DNA of 5,168 bases, taken from contig JAFTRT010000178.1 in NCBI GenBank assembly GCA_017462145.1, forward strand, positions 1-5,168. The letters run 5' to 3'. The position numbers and the translations under genes were made by a program. The notes beneath the pieces were generated by a model. The model saw only the letters and a list, made by a program, of their open reading frames with translations. It searched no databases and was not told the DNA's origin. Of this stretch, positions 5,075 through 5,168 are shown piece after piece; position 1 is the first letter of the stretch; every line of letters begins with the position of its first letter. This DNA comes from Clostridia bacterium (GTDB lineage: Bacteria; Bacillota_A; Clostridia; Oscillospirales; CAG-272).

Positions 5075-5168
5075 TTATGCGGCACTGCCGCCCAAAAGCA
5101 TGGCGATCTTTTCCTTCAGCTCGGTTTAATAAACGCTGTATTTATCTTAATTGTGAGGATTTAGGGTA
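5075..5168 (-). pseudogene. ftsH: Upstream ftsH sequence with three in-frame stop codons
   Basis: In the same frame as the ftsH fragment, this stretch reads DKYSVY-stop-TELKEKIAMLLGGSAA-stop, clearly FtsH. TAA codons occur at 5075-5077, 5126-5128 and 5147-5149, where Glu (GAA), Lys (AAA) and Glu (GAA) would be expected, each one base change away. A Ser stands where the family has Arg (LLGGR), and TLNPHN before the third stop matches FtsH poorly. Changes this dense lie only at the window's edge, while the downstream 630 bases are clean. I read this as low-quality contig-end sequence; a genuinely broken ftsH is the alternative. Confidence 0.7.

Noticed and set aside
1..5168. CRISPR array, tRNA, rRNA, insertion sequence or prophage structural genes
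   Set aside because: I saw no regularly spaced repeats, no tRNA- or rRNA-like sequence, no transposase or integrase motifs and no terminal inverted repeats.

Overview
The window looks like a short chromosomal contig from an anaerobic Gram-positive bacterium of the class Clostridia, probably near the Oscillospiraceae. This rests on strong AGGAGG ribosome-binding sites, near-perfect SigA-type promoters, a YdiF/Uup-like ABC-F protein, a lipoprotein with a Firmicute-style signal peptide, and a cysteine-rich microprotein of a kind I associate with gut Clostridia. It is an inference from gene style; no rRNA or tRNA is present to confirm it.

Left part, minus strand, in order of transcription: a LexA/CI-like self-cleaving repressor (2981-3577), an ABC-F ATPase (1033-2967) and 5'-methylthioadenosine/S-adenosylhomocysteine nucleosidase (322-1023). 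Gaps of 13 and 9 bases separate them, and in both gaps the upstream TAA stop runs into the next gene's ribosome-binding site, so they probably form one operon. A separate minus-strand gene with its own promoter encodes a lipoprotein (1-253) and runs off the left edge.

Centre (3578-3762): a 185-base control region holding two perfect TTGACA-N17-TATAAT promoters that face each other, so that both predicted start points fall at about 3668-3670. A perfect 20-bp palindrome and two degenerate relatives of it lie at centres 32 bp apart. The minus promoter serves the repressor operon. The plus promoter serves a 59-residue protein with eight cysteines (3763-3942) and a 132-residue protein with a sigma-region-4-like helix-turn-helix (3993-4391). 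This has the layout of a phage-like or SOS-like genetic switch, although no phage structural gene is present.

Right part: a strong hairpin terminator (4390-4426) that should work in both directions separates the plus-strand genes from the convergent 3' end of ftsH (4439 to the right edge, minus strand). The ftsH frame is intact over its C-terminal half but carries three in-frame TAA codons in the last 94 bases, which looks like poor contig-end sequence or, less likely, a decayed gene.

The best candidate for a little-described system is the central module: a self-cleavable repressor, mutually occluding promoters, a zinc-binding microprotein and an orphan sigma-like regulator, with a ribosome-associated ABC-F ATPase and a nucleosidase placed under the repressor's own promoter.
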